64,000 nt of DNA from positions 79,947 through 143,946 of the forward strand of contig URWA01000002.1 in NCBI GenBank assembly GCA_900551445.1, given 5' to 3'. The notes under the pieces are model-generated. The model did no database searches. It was not told the DNA's origin and was given only the letters and a program-made list of their open reading frames with translations. This stretch comes from an uncultured Bacteroides sp. (GTDB taxonomy: Bacteria; Bacteroidota; Bacteroidia; Bacteroidales; Bacteroidaceae). Position 1 is the stretch's first letter. Every line of letters starts with the position of its first letter. Shown here one piece after another: positions 34,859 to 43,904 of the stretch. The translations under genes were made by a program, and so were the position numbers.

Positions 34859-35917
34859 ATGAAAAAGTTTTATTTGCCTTTAATTGCTGGAGCGATGGCT
34901 TTGTCACTCGCAGCTTGTGGTGGACAGAAATCTGCTAATGGACGTGAATCCGTGGAACTGACTGGTGCAGGAGCCACTTTCCCCTTGCCATTTTATAATA
35001 TGTCATTCGAGAACTACAATGCCACTTCCGGCGACAAAGTTTCTTACGGTGGTATCGGTAGTGGCGGTGGTGTCCGTAACCTGAAAGACGGCATCGTAGA
35101 CTTTGCCGGTAGTGATGCGTTCCTGAGTGACGACGAAATGAAGGAAATGCAGCCGGTGGTACACATCCCGACCTGTATGGGAGCTGTAGTGATGGCTTAC
35201 AATTTGCCGGATGTGGTGAAACTGAATCTTTCAGGTGACGTGATTGCCGATATCTATGCCGGCAAGATTACTGACTGGAACGACGCTCGTTTGCAGAAAC
35301 TGAATCCGGACGTGACATTGCCGGCCAAGAAAATCATTCTGGCTTATCGTTCAGACGGTAGTGGTACGACTTTCATCTTCACTGATTATCTGTCAAAGGT
35401 CAGCGAAAACTGGAAGAACACTTATGGAGCAGGAAAGACGGTCGACTTCCCGGTGGGACAGGCTGCCAAAGGTAATCCGGGTGTAGCGGGAATCATCGCG
35501 CAGACTCCTTATTCACTGGGATATATCGGTTCTGAATATGCTTTCGCACAGAAGATTGCGTATGCCAGCGTGTACAACAAGCGTGGTGAACTGGTGACTC
35601 CTTCTACTGAAAGTATTTCGGCTGCGGCTGGCGACATTCCTCAGGATACTCGCTGCTCCATTACCGATGCCGATGCAGCCGGTGCTTATCCTATCAGCTG
35701 TTTCACCTGGCTGTTGATTTACAAGGAACAGCATTACGCAGAACGTTCTTTGGATCAGGCAAAGGCTACATTGGACTTGATGCAGTATATGTTGAGTGAT
35801 AGTGTGCAGCAGACTACAGCTACCGTACACTACGCTCCGCTGCCTAAGAAAGCCGTAGAATTGAGCCTTCAGAACTTGAAGAGCGTGACATACGACGGAC
35901 AGCCGATTCTTAAATAA
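34859..35917 (+). CDS. pstS: Phosphate ABC transporter substrate-binding lipoprotein
   Basis: Binds inorganic phosphate for PstCAB. Signal peptide MKKFYLPLIAGAMALSLAAC makes C20 the lipidated residue, so it is anchored. The mature protein starts with the GAGATFPLPFY motif and contains YRSDGSGTTFIFTDYL, both phosphate-contacting in the family. 352 residues from the ATG at 34859; an in-frame ATG lies 12 bases upstream at 34847 but gives a poorer signal peptide. It precedes pstC by 15 bases. Confidence 0.95.
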   Translation: MKKFYLPLIAGAMALSLAACGGQKSANGRESVELTGAGATFPLPFYNMSFENYNATSGDKVSYGGIGSGGGVRNLKDGIVDFAGSDAFLSDDEMKEMQPVVHIPTCMGAVVMAYNLPDVVKLNLSGDVIADIYAGKITDWNDARLQKLNPDVTLPAKKIILAYRSDGSGTTFIFTDYLSKVSENWKNTYGAGKTVDFPVGQAAKGNPGVAGIIAQTPYSLGYIGSEYAFAQKIAYASVYNKRGELVTPSTESISAAAGDIPQDTRCSITDADAAGAYPISCFTWLLIYKEQHYAERSLDQAKATLDLMQYMLSDSVQQTTATVHYAPLPKKAVELSLQNLKSVTYDGQPILK

Positions 35918-35932
35918 TGAAGAAGATAGATT

Positions 35933-36790
35933 ATGCAAGACAAAATTTTTAAAGTCTTACTTATCTTATCGGCGATTGTGATACCAGTCATTGGTGGGGG
36001 AATTATTTACTCCCTCACCGTTGACGCTTCTGGAGCTTTTGAAACGTTCGGCTTCTGGAACTTCATTTTCTCGGACGACTGGGTGACCACCGCCGGCAAA
36101 GAAAGTTATGGCGCTCTTCCTTTTATCACAGGTACACTGCTGACCACGATATTGGCCTTGCTGATGTGTATTCCTTTTTCTCTTCCTGTCGCATTGTTTA
36201 CCGGTGAGTATTTCCGCGGAAAGAAAATCGCCGCCATACTGGGAACAGTGATTGATTTGCTGGCAGGTATTCCTTCTATTATCTATGGTCTGTGGGGATT
36301 CTACGTACTTCGTACGGTGTTCATGCATCTGAATCTGTCGCCGCAAGGCTCGGGCATCCTGACCGCTTCGTTTGTGCTGGCCATCATGATTGTGCCCTAT
36401 GCGGCTTCTTTGAGTTCGGAGTTCATCAAGATGGTGCCTTTCGACTTGAAGGAAGGGGCTTATGCCATGGGAGCCACCCGGGCAGAAGTCATCCGGAGGG
36501 TGATTTTCCCGATGGCGGGTTCTGGTATCTTCTCTTCGTATATCTTGGCTATCGGCCGCGCATTGGGAGAAACGATGACCGTGACCATGCTGATTGGAAA
36601 TACCAACCAGATGCCCGACACATTGCGTACCACGGGAAATACCATGGCAAGTATCATCGCCAACCAGTTTGGAGAAGCGGATGGCTTGAAACTGTCTTCA
36701 CTGATTGCCATCGGATTGCTGTTGTTCCTGATTACAGCTATCATCAATATCATCGGTAAGATTCTGATTCGCCGTGCCCGTCATGTCTAA
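35933..36790 (+). CDS. pstC: Phosphate ABC transporter permease PstC
   Basis: Inner-membrane permease of the high-affinity phosphate transporter. 285 residues, six hydrophobic segments, with the permease EAA-type loop at KEGAYAMGATRAEVIRRVIFP. It lies between pstS (15 bases) and pstA (20 bases) and pairs with PstA. Confidence 0.95.
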   Translation: MQDKIFKVLLILSAIVIPVIGGGIIYSLTVDASGAFETFGFWNFIFSDDWVTTAGKESYGALPFITGTLLTTILALLMCIPFSLPVALFTGEYFRGKKIAAILGTVIDLLAGIPSIIYGLWGFYVLRTVFMHLNLSPQGSGILTASFVLAIMIVPYAASLSSEFIKMVPFDLKEGAYAMGATRAEVIRRVIFPMAGSGIFSSYILAIGRALGETMTVTMLIGNTNQMPDTLRTTGNTMASIIANQFGEADGLKLSSLIAIGLLLFLITAIINIIGKILIRRARHV

Positions 36791-36810
36791 CTCTCTAAAA
36801 AGAAGAATGT

Positions 36811-37680
36811 ATGTTGTATGGAAATAATATAAAATTGCGTATCCTGAAGAGCCGGTTGCTTTATATCCTGGTATGTGTGCTGTCAGGGGTGACGGCCATT
36901 CCGTTGCTGGCCATACTGGGAGAAGTATTGGTGAAAGGATGGAAGCAGTTAGGCTGGTCGTTCATTACGGAAGCCACACCGAATGCCTACAAGGCAATGA
37001 TGGCCGCTTCTGCCGGAGAAGCCATTCCGGGAGGAATTGCCAACGGAATTATCGGAACCTTCCTGATGTTGATTCTGGCGGCTGTGGTAGCCATTCCGGT
37101 AGGGATACTCTGTGGTATTTGCCTTTCGGAATACAGAAAAAGCTGGTTTGCGGTGATTGTCAGTTACCTGACCGACTTGCTTCAGGGAACTCCGTCCATC
37201 ATTATTGGTATCATTACCTACATCTGGGTGGTGGTGCCGATGAAAGGTTATTCGGCCATTGCCGGAAGTGTGGCTCTGTTCATCATGATGCTTCCGCTGA
37301 TCATCCGTTCTACGGAAGAGACCATGAAGGTACTTCCGGAAACGTTGAAAGAAGCCGGACTGGCTTTGGGAGGAAGTTATTGGCGGGTGATGTTGAAGGT
37401 GATGTTGCCTTCCGCATTGGGCAGTATCTTTACCGGTATTTTGCTGGCCATCTCGCGTGTGGTAGGTGAAACAGCCCCGTTGATGTTTACGGCTCTGGGA
37501 GGTGCTGCCATCAGCTGGAACATGACCAAGCCGATGTCGGCCGTACCGTTGCTGATTTGGGAATTCTTCAACGACCCGAACCTGCAGAGCCTGATATGGG
37601 GAGCTTCCCTCTTCCTGTTGACTTTTGTGTTATGTCTGAATTTATTAGCTAAACGAATTGCAAAGAAATGGAAAATATAA
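36811..37680 (+). CDS. pstA: Phosphate ABC transporter permease PstA
   Basis: Second permease of the phosphate transporter. 289 residues with the loop KEAGLALGGSYWRVMLKVMLP that contacts PstB, and six membrane segments. Its 3' end overlaps the start of pstB by 13 bases, which suggests translational coupling. Confidence 0.95.
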   Translation: MLYGNNIKLRILKSRLLYILVCVLSGVTAIPLLAILGEVLVKGWKQLGWSFITEATPNAYKAMMAASAGEAIPGGIANGIIGTFLMLILAAVVAIPVGILCGICLSEYRKSWFAVIVSYLTDLLQGTPSIIIGIITYIWVVVPMKGYSAIAGSVALFIMMLPLIIRSTEETMKVLPETLKEAGLALGGSYWRVMLKVMLPSALGSIFTGILLAISRVVGETAPLMFTALGGAAISWNMTKPMSAVPLLIWEFFNDPNLQSLIWGASLFLLTFVLCLNLLAKRIAKKWKI

Positions 37681-38438
37681 AGAATCCGATTCTCCAGATA
37701 AAAGATGTGTGCATCTCGTACACCAGCAGTGTGATGGCCGTGAAACACGTGTCGGCCGATATTGAGAAGAATACGATTACGGCCATCATGGGGCCTTCCG
37801 GATGCGGAAAGAGTACCTTGTTGCGTGCGGTGAACCGTATGCATGAGCTATACAAGAATATCCGTGTGACGGGTGAGATTTTGCTGAATGGGGAGAACGT
37901 GCTGCAGATGCACCCGATGGAGGAGCGACGCCGCATCGGTATGGTGTTCCAGCGTCCGAATCCGTTCCCGACCATGAACATTTACGACAATGTGCTGGCG
38001 GGATACATCCTGAACGGTATTCATCTTTCCAAGTCGCAGAAGGATGAAATTGTGGAACGCAACTTGCGGAACGTGTGTCTGTGGGACGAGGTGAAGGATG
38101 CCTTGACCAAACGGGGTACTTTCCTTTCCGGAGGACAGCAGCAGCGTTTGTGCATTGCCCGTTCACTGGCGCTTCAGCCGGATGTGCTCTTGATGGACGA
38201 ACCGACTTCTGCCTTGGACCCGATTGCCACCAAGCACATTGAGGGTCTGATGGACCAGCTGAAGAAGGAGGTGACCATCTTGATTGTGACACACAACATG
38301 TCGCAGGCGATGCGTATCTCCGACCGCTCCATGTTCATGTATATGGGAGAACTGATTGAGTACGATGATACGGAAAAGATGTTTAAGAATCCGGTAGACG
38401 AACGTACCCGTGCTTATCTGACGGGTAAGATGGGATAA
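37668..38438 (+). CDS. pstB: Phosphate ABC transporter ATP-binding protein
   Basis: ATPase driving phosphate import. Walker A GPSGCGKST, signature LSGGQQQRL and Walker B LLMDEPTSALDP are all intact. 256 residues is normal. The start overlaps pstA by 13 bases. No phoU follows; the operon ends at a strong hairpin. Confidence 0.96.
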   Translation: MENIKNPILQIKDVCISYTSSVMAVKHVSADIEKNTITAIMGPSGCGKSTLLRAVNRMHELYKNIRVTGEILLNGENVLQMHPMEERRRIGMVFQRPNPFPTMNIYDNVLAGYILNGIHLSKSQKDEIVERNLRNVCLWDEVKDALTKRGTFLSGGQQQRLCIARSLALQPDVLLMDEPTSALDPIATKHIEGLMDQLKKEVTILIVTHNMSQAMRISDRSMFMYMGELIEYDDTEKMFKNPVDERTRAYLTGKMG

Positions 38439-38465
38439 TCCGGGAACCGATGACAGGTAAAAAAC

Positions 38466-38507
38466 AAGGGTTTGCAACTGAGCGATTCAGTGTGCAAACC
38501 CTTTCTT
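38466..38507. terminator. Bidirectional terminator between pstB and the PfkB gene
   Basis: AAGGGTTTGCA (38466-38476) pairs with TGCAAACCCTT (38493-38503), extended by ACTGA/TCAGT, with a T-rich tail. Confidence 0.85.
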
Positions 38508-38530
38508 TATAATGTAATATTTTGTTTTGC

Positions 38531-39436
38531 TTATTTGGCAGCCAGTACTTCCGGTTTGGCCTTGTCGGTCTGCAGGATGTGCCAGACTTCTTCTTCCGTT
38601 CCGGAGAAAGGACCTGATTTTTCCAGTTTGATGGTCGACATGGCGGCGGCAAAACATCCGGCTTCGGCATAGGAGGCGCCTTTGTTGCGCATGTACAAAT
38701 AACCCAGCACATAGGTATCTCCACAACCTGTGGCATCCACCACTTCTTTCGGCGCATAGGCCGGTATCTTGTAGAACTTTCCTTCGGCATAGATAATGCT
38801 GCCTAAACTGCCTAAAGTCAGCAGAACTTCTTTCACTCCCCATTGGGCCAACTGGCGGGCCGCCTGCTGCGGGTCCTTGAATCCGGTCAGCACTTCTGCT
38901 TCGTGTTCGTTGACTTTCAGTATATCAATGTATTTCAAGGCTTTCTTCTTTTCGTGCCAGTCGACAGGATAAACCTGTTCGCCTTTCACTTCCCGCAAAT
39001 ATCCTTGTGCATCTACGGCTAGTGTGCCTTTCTGTGCCAGTTCTTTTACGACTTCCAAAGGAAAATCATCGGCCAGCAGACTTCCCAGATGGAAGATGCG
39101 CGCGTTTTCATCCTTGAGGGCATCGGCTGTAAAAGGGTCAGCCTTTGCCAGTACACGCTGGGAACGGTTGTCTTGGTTTTCTTCGTATGTGTTTTCGAAG
39201 TACACCGTATGACGGCTTGGAAGGACTTCCACTTGGATACCTTCTTTTCTCATTTCTTCCACGATGCCGTATTCACTGGGTGCAACCGCTGTGACCAGTT
39301 TGTAGTTCTTGAAGTCATTCAACCGGCGGATTCCGTGAGAGAAATAATAAGAAGTGCCTCCCGGCATGTAAGTAGTTTGTTTTGGAGTCACAATTTTATC
39401 TAATGTAATGTGTCCGATGCAACAAATATCATTCAT
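38531..39436 (-). CDS. PfkB family carbohydrate kinase
   Basis: ATP-dependent sugar or nucleoside kinase of the ribokinase family; 301 residues from the ATG at 39436 (MNDICCIGHITLDKIV). The C-terminal ATP/anion-hole motif is DATGCGDTYV, with Cys where Gly-Ala-Gly-Asp is usual, and the catalytic Asp kept. N-terminal GGTSYYFSHGI fits the substrate lid. It is divergent from the myo-inositol-phosphate synthase gene, so an inositol-related substrate is possible but unproven. The longer start at 39466 overlaps the -7 element (39464-39471). Confidence 0.85.
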   Translation of the reverse strand: MNDICCIGHITLDKIVTPKQTTYMPGGTSYYFSHGIRRLNDFKNYKLVTAVAPSEYGIVEEMRKEGIQVEVLPSRHTVYFENTYEENQDNRSQRVLAKADPFTADALKDENARIFHLGSLLADDFPLEVVKELAQKGTLAVDAQGYLREVKGEQVYPVDWHEKKKALKYIDILKVNEHEAEVLTGFKDPQQAARQLAQWGVKEVLLTLGSLGSIIYAEGKFYKIPAYAPKEVVDATGCGDTYVLGYLYMRNKGASYAEAGCFAAAMSTIKLEKSGPFSGTEEEVWHILQTDKAKPEVLAAK

Positions 39437-39463
39437 GGATTGGTATGTCTTTTTATGCGGTTG

Positions 39464-39471
39464 CAAAGATA
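39464..39471 (-). promoter_or_regulatory. Promoter -7 element of the PfkB gene
   Basis: Minus-strand TATCTTTG, perfect TAnnTTTG, 28 bases before the ATG at 39436. Confidence 0.6.
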
Positions 39472-39590
39472 CGGATAATTTTACTGTCTAGGGAAACAGT
39501 TGATGGCTTTTTCTTCTGAATTTGTGTCTTATTTTTACGTATATTCCAATAAAAGAGGTAGTAAAGTGCTGATTTAATCAAACAAAAGTT

Positions 39591-39598
39591 TAACTTTG
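39591..39598 (+). promoter_or_regulatory. Promoter -7 element of the inositol-phosphate synthase gene
   Basis: TAACTTTG, perfect TAnnTTTG. The leader to the ATG at 39679 is about 75 bases and purine-rich. Confidence 0.55.
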
Positions 39599-39678
39599 AG
39601 CAATATGTCTTTTTCTGAAGTTCAAAGTGATGGATTTCCGGAAAAGATGGAAAGTGAAAGAAAAAAAGAAATTTAGAA

Positions 39679-40986
39679 ATGGAAAAAATGAATGTGAAGC
39701 CCGCTGAAGGTAAGCTGGGCGTATTATGTGTGGGTCTGGGAGCTGTAGCTACCACATTTATGACCGGAGTTTTAATGGTGCGTAAAGGGCTGTCAAAGCC
39801 GGTAGGCGCTATGACACAGTATGATAAGATTCGTGTCGGACGCGGAGAAAAGAAAAAATACCTGCATTATGGCGAGATTGTTCCGATGGCCAAACTGGAT
39901 GATATGGTGTTCGGTGCCTGGGATGTGTATCCGGCCAATGCCTATGAGTCGGCCATGAACTGTGAGGTGTTGCGTGAAAAAGACATCCGCCCGGTGAAGG
40001 AGGAGCTGGAAAAGATTGTACCGATGAAAGCAGCTTTCGACCGTAATTATGCCAAACGTTTGGACGGAAACAACGTGAAGGACTGCGCCACTCGCTGGGA
40101 GATGGTGGAGCAGTTGCGGGAGGATATCCGCAAATTTAAGGCGGAGAATGATTGCGCGCGTGTAGTGGTGTTGTGGGCGGCTTCCACTGAAATTTATGTG
40201 CCGGTTTGTGAAGAAGTGCATGGCACTTTGTCTGCGTTGGAGAACGCCATGAAGCAGGACGACCGTGAGCATGTGGCTCCTTCCATGTGTTATGCGTATG
40301 CGGCTTTGGCGGAAGGAGCTCCGTTCATTATGGGGGCTCCGAATACGACGGTTGATATTCCGGCAATGTGGGAACTGGCTGAAAAGACCAGAATGCCGAT
40401 TGCAGGTAAGGATTTCAAGACCGGACAGACTTTGGTGAAATCGGGCTTTGCGCCGATTATCGGTACGCGTTGCCTGGGCTTGTCCGGATGGTTCTCTACC
40501 AATATCTTGGGAAACCGCGACGGACTGGTATTGGATGAACCGGCTAACTTCCATACCAAGGAGGTGAGTAAGCTTTCTACGCTGGAATCCATTCTGGTAC
40601 CGGAAAACCAGCCGGATTTGTATTCCAATTATTATCATAAAGTACGTATTAATTATTACCCTCCCCGTAATGACAACAAGGAAGGATGGGACAATATTGA
40701 TATTTTCGGCTGGATGGGTTATCCGATGCAGATTAAGATTAATTTCTTGTGCCGTGACTCCATTCTGGCAGCTCCGCTGTGTCTGGATCTGGTGCTTTTG
40801 AGTGATTTGGCCGCTCGTGCAGGACGTTATGGTATCCAACGGTTCTTGAGTTTCTTCTTGAAGAGTCCGATGCACGATTATACGGAAGGGGAAATTCCTG
40901 TCAACCATTTGTTCCAGCAATATGTCATGCTGAAAAATGCCTTGCGTGAGATGGGAGGATACGAGGCCGATGAAGAGATTGATTGA
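39679..40986 (+). CDS. Myo-inositol-3-phosphate synthase
   Basis: NAD-dependent cyclisation of glucose-6-phosphate to myo-inositol-phosphate, the first step towards inositol lipids. The Rossmann start VLCVGLGAVATTFMTGV and the family motifs NGAPNTTVD-type (MGAPNTTVDIPAM), GKDFKTGQTLVKS and NILGNRDG are intact. 435 residues is normal. In other Bacteroides this gene heads an inositol-lipid cluster (phosphatase, phosphatidylinositol-phosphate synthase); here the next gene is an unrelated DUF5686 protein, and a terminator closes the unit. Confidence 0.93.
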   Translation: MEKMNVKPAEGKLGVLCVGLGAVATTFMTGVLMVRKGLSKPVGAMTQYDKIRVGRGEKKKYLHYGEIVPMAKLDDMVFGAWDVYPANAYESAMNCEVLREKDIRPVKEELEKIVPMKAAFDRNYAKRLDGNNVKDCATRWEMVEQLREDIRKFKAENDCARVVVLWAASTEIYVPVCEEVHGTLSALENAMKQDDREHVAPSMCYAYAALAEGAPFIMGAPNTTVDIPAMWELAEKTRMPIAGKDFKTGQTLVKSGFAPIIGTRCLGLSGWFSTNILGNRDGLVLDEPANFHTKEVSKLSTLESILVPENQPDLYSNYYHKVRINYYPPRNDNKEGWDNIDIFGWMGYPMQIKINFLCRDSILAAPLCLDLVLLSDLAARAGRYGIQRFLSFFLKSPMHDYTEGEIPVNHLFQQYVMLKNALREMGGYEADEEID

Positions 40987-41018
40987 CGAGAGATTGTATC
41001 TTTGACAGATATTTTTTG

Positions 41019-41057
41019 AACCGGTAATGAAAGGGCATTTCATTGCCGGTTTTTTTT
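41019..41057 (+). terminator. Terminator of the inositol-phosphate synthase gene
   Basis: AACCGGTAATGAAA (41019-41032) pairs with TTTCATTGCCGGTT (41038-41051), then a T run. Confidence 0.9.
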
Positions 41058-41200
41058 GTGAATGAAAAAATTTATATTCCATTATTCATAAAAAAAGGTA
41101 AGAATGTCATTTTTAGGGGAGTGAAATTTGTAGGAGACCTTTACACTATGTACTTTTACAAAACGATTAAGTGCGTATTACTTAAGTATTAAATTCAGGT

Positions 41201-43840
41201 ATGATAAAAAGATTGTTTTTTTTACTTGTCTTGTGTATGGGAGTTGTGAAACTTTCAGCGCAGATTACAGGAGTTGTGACAGATTCTGAAACAGGTGACC
41301 CTATTCCTTATTTGAACGTGTATTACGACGGTAAAGGAGTGGGTACCATTACCGATATAGACGGGCAATATACCATTGCCACTCATCCCGGATGGACTAA
41401 ACTGACTTTCTCCATGGTGGGCTATGGTACGGAGGTACGTAATGTGTCGGTCAATACCAAGAAGCTGGATGTGAAAATGAAGCCGGACTTGGTGCTGGAT
41501 GAGGTGATTGTAAAACCCAAGAAGGAAAAATATTCCCGGAAAAACAATCCGGCGGTGGAGATGATGAAGAAAGTCATTGCGGCCAAGAAACTGAATGATT
41601 TGGGTGTCAATGATTTCTATCATTATAATAAATACCAGAAGATTACTTTCTCTTTGAACAACATTACGACCGATTCGCTTCGGGAGTCTAATCTGTTTAA
41701 GAAATATCCGTTCTTCCGCGACCAGGTAGAGGTCTGCGAGGTGACGGGGAAGAATATTCTGCCCATATCTGTCGATGAAACGGTGACGGAGAAGTTGTAC
41801 CGTAAAAACCCGCATGATGAAAAGACGGTGGTGAAAGGTATCAATTCTACGGGTGTGAACGAATTGTTCAACACGGGTGACATGTTGTCGACGGTGTTGA
41901 AGGATGTGTTCCAGGATATCAATATCTATCAGGACCGTTTCCGCTTTTTGCAGTATCCGTTCGACAGCCCGATTTCGAATGCGGGTATCAATTTCTATAA
42001 GTATTACATCATGGATACGGTGATGGTGGATCGTGAGAAATGTTTTCACCTGACTTTCGTTCCTAACAACTCGCAGGATTTTGGCTTTACGGGGCATTTG
42101 TATATTCTGGCGGACTCTACTTTCCGGGTGAATAAATGTATCTTGAATCTTCCTAAGAAGACCGATATCAACTTTGTGGACAACATGATTATCGAACAGA
42201 AGTTCGGACAGCTGGACTCAGGAGAGTGGGTGCTGATGGAGGATGATATGGTGTGTGAGCTGTCTTATCTGAAGAAGTTATTGGGCTCGTTTCAAGTAAG
42301 GCGTACCACACGATATTCCGATTTCGGGTTTGATGAAATCCCTGCGAAGATTTTTAAGAAGAAGGGGGATGAAATCAAGGATGTGAATGCAATGATGCGG
42401 GATGACTCTTTCTGGGAGGAGTATCGTCCGACAGAACTGACCAAGTCGGAGGATAATATGGATTCGTTTGTAGACAATCTCTCAAAGATAAAAGGATTCA
42501 AGTACATCATGTTTGTGGCGAAGGCTTTCATTGAGAACTTTGTGGAAACCGGAGTGAAGGGAAGGCCCAGCAAGGTGGATATCGGTCCGATCAATACGAT
42601 GATATCCAGCAACTATATTGACGGGCTTCGCCTGAGAGCTTCTGCACAGACCACGGCAAACTTGAACCCGCATCTCTTTTTGAGAGGATATTATGCGTAT
42701 GGCTTCAAGGATGAGAAGTCGAAATACAAGGCTGAGGTGGAATATTCTTTCAATAAGAAGGAATACCTGCCGCGTGAGTATCCGATTAATTCGTTGACCG
42801 TTTCCTATTCATACGATAACATGTTGCCGTCCGACAAGTTCATGGGTACGGACAAGGATAATGTGTTCACTTCGTTCAAGGTGACTTCGGTCGACCAGTA
42901 CAATTACGAGCGTACGGCCAGTGTGAAGTATGAGCTGGAGAAAGAGAGTGGCCTGAAAACCACGTTGATGTTGAAGCATACCAATCTGGAAGCTTGTGGA
43001 AAACTGTTTTATCGCACAATGGCTCAGGAAAACCAGTTGCAGCAGGCGCTGGCATCGGGTGAACTGAGCGGCACAGAGTGGGTACATTCTCCTTACAACA
43101 CAAGGGATTTCTCGCTGGCGGAGGCTACTCTGGCATTCCGTTATGCACCGGGTAAAACGTTTGTCAATACCAAGCAACGCCGTTTGCCGATTAATCTCGA
43201 TGCGCCGGTGTTCACTTTGCAGCACACGTTGGGACTGAAAGGCATCTTGGGAAGTGATTATACGTATAACATGACGGAGATAAGTCTTTACAAGCGCTGG
43301 TGGCTCAGCTCTTGGGGAAACATTGATACCTGTGTGAAAGGGGGTATCCAGTGGAACAAGGTTCCTTTCCCGTTGCTGATTATGCCGGCTGCCAATTTGT
43401 CTTATATTATTCAGGATGAAACGTTCAACCTGATTAATAATATGGAGTTCCTGAACGACCGTTATGCTTCTTTGGATGTGTCATGGAATTTGCAGGGAAA
43501 GATATTCAATCGTATTCCTTTGCTGAAAAAACTGAAATGGCGTGAGTTTATCGGCATCAAATGTTTGTGGGGAACGCTGACGGACAAGAATAATCCGCTG
43601 CTTCCACAAAACGCGAATGATACGGAACTGATGCTGTTCCCTGGACATTACGATGCGGCGGGAAACTTCCATACTTCCAGTTATGTGATGGACCCCAAGA
43701 AACCGTATGTGGAGGTGAGCGCAGGTATTCACAATATCTTCAAATTATTGCATGTGGAGTATGTGCGCCGGTTGAATTATAATGAATTGCCAACTGCCAG
43801 CAAGTGGGGAATCCGTTTCATGATTCGTACGGTCTTCTAA
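41201..43840 (+). CDS. DUF5686/carboxypeptidase regulatory-like outer membrane protein
   Basis: 879 residues. Signal peptide (1-20, KLSAQ), then a carboxypeptidase-regulatory-like beta domain (about 21-100: ITGVVTDSETGDPIPYLNVYYDGKG), then the large DUF5686 part that ends in an outer-membrane barrel-like region with aromatic C-terminus FMIRTVF. The pair of domains recalls TonB-dependent receptor N-termini, but there is no plug domain. Function unknown. It stands alone between a terminator and the sigma-54 activator promoter. Confidence 0.85.
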   Translation: MIKRLFFLLVLCMGVVKLSAQITGVVTDSETGDPIPYLNVYYDGKGVGTITDIDGQYTIATHPGWTKLTFSMVGYGTEVRNVSVNTKKLDVKMKPDLVLDEVIVKPKKEKYSRKNNPAVEMMKKVIAAKKLNDLGVNDFYHYNKYQKITFSLNNITTDSLRESNLFKKYPFFRDQVEVCEVTGKNILPISVDETVTEKLYRKNPHDEKTVVKGINSTGVNELFNTGDMLSTVLKDVFQDINIYQDRFRFLQYPFDSPISNAGINFYKYYIMDTVMVDREKCFHLTFVPNNSQDFGFTGHLYILADSTFRVNKCILNLPKKTDINFVDNMIIEQKFGQLDSGEWVLMEDDMVCELSYLKKLLGSFQVRRTTRYSDFGFDEIPAKIFKKKGDEIKDVNAMMRDDSFWEEYRPTELTKSEDNMDSFVDNLSKIKGFKYIMFVAKAFIENFVETGVKGRPSKVDIGPINTMISSNYIDGLRLRASAQTTANLNPHLFLRGYYAYGFKDEKSKYKAEVEYSFNKKEYLPREYPINSLTVSYSYDNMLPSDKFMGTDKDNVFTSFKVTSVDQYNYERTASVKYELEKESGLKTTLMLKHTNLEACGKLFYRTMAQENQLQQALASGELSGTEWVHSPYNTRDFSLAEATLAFRYAPGKTFVNTKQRRLPINLDAPVFTLQHTLGLKGILGSDYTYNMTEISLYKRWWLSSWGNIDTCVKGGIQWNKVPFPLLIMPAANLSYIIQDETFNLINNMEFLNDRYASLDVSWNLQGKIFNRIPLLKKLKWREFIGIKCLWGTLTDKNNPLLPQNANDTELMLFPGHYDAAGNFHTSSYVMDPKKPYVEVSAGIHNIFKLLHVEYVRRLNYNELPTASKWGIRFMIRTVF

Positions 43841-43877
43841 TTTTTACTAAATGCATGGGCGGGTCTCAAACTTTTTG

Positions 43878-43885
43878 TAATTTTG
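43878..43885 (+). promoter_or_regulatory. Promoter -7 element of the sigma-54 activator operon
   Basis: TAATTTTG, perfect TAnnTTTG, 19 bases before the ATG at 43905. Confidence 0.6.
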
Positions 43886-43904
43886 TCATATAATCGAGGA
43901 ATGT

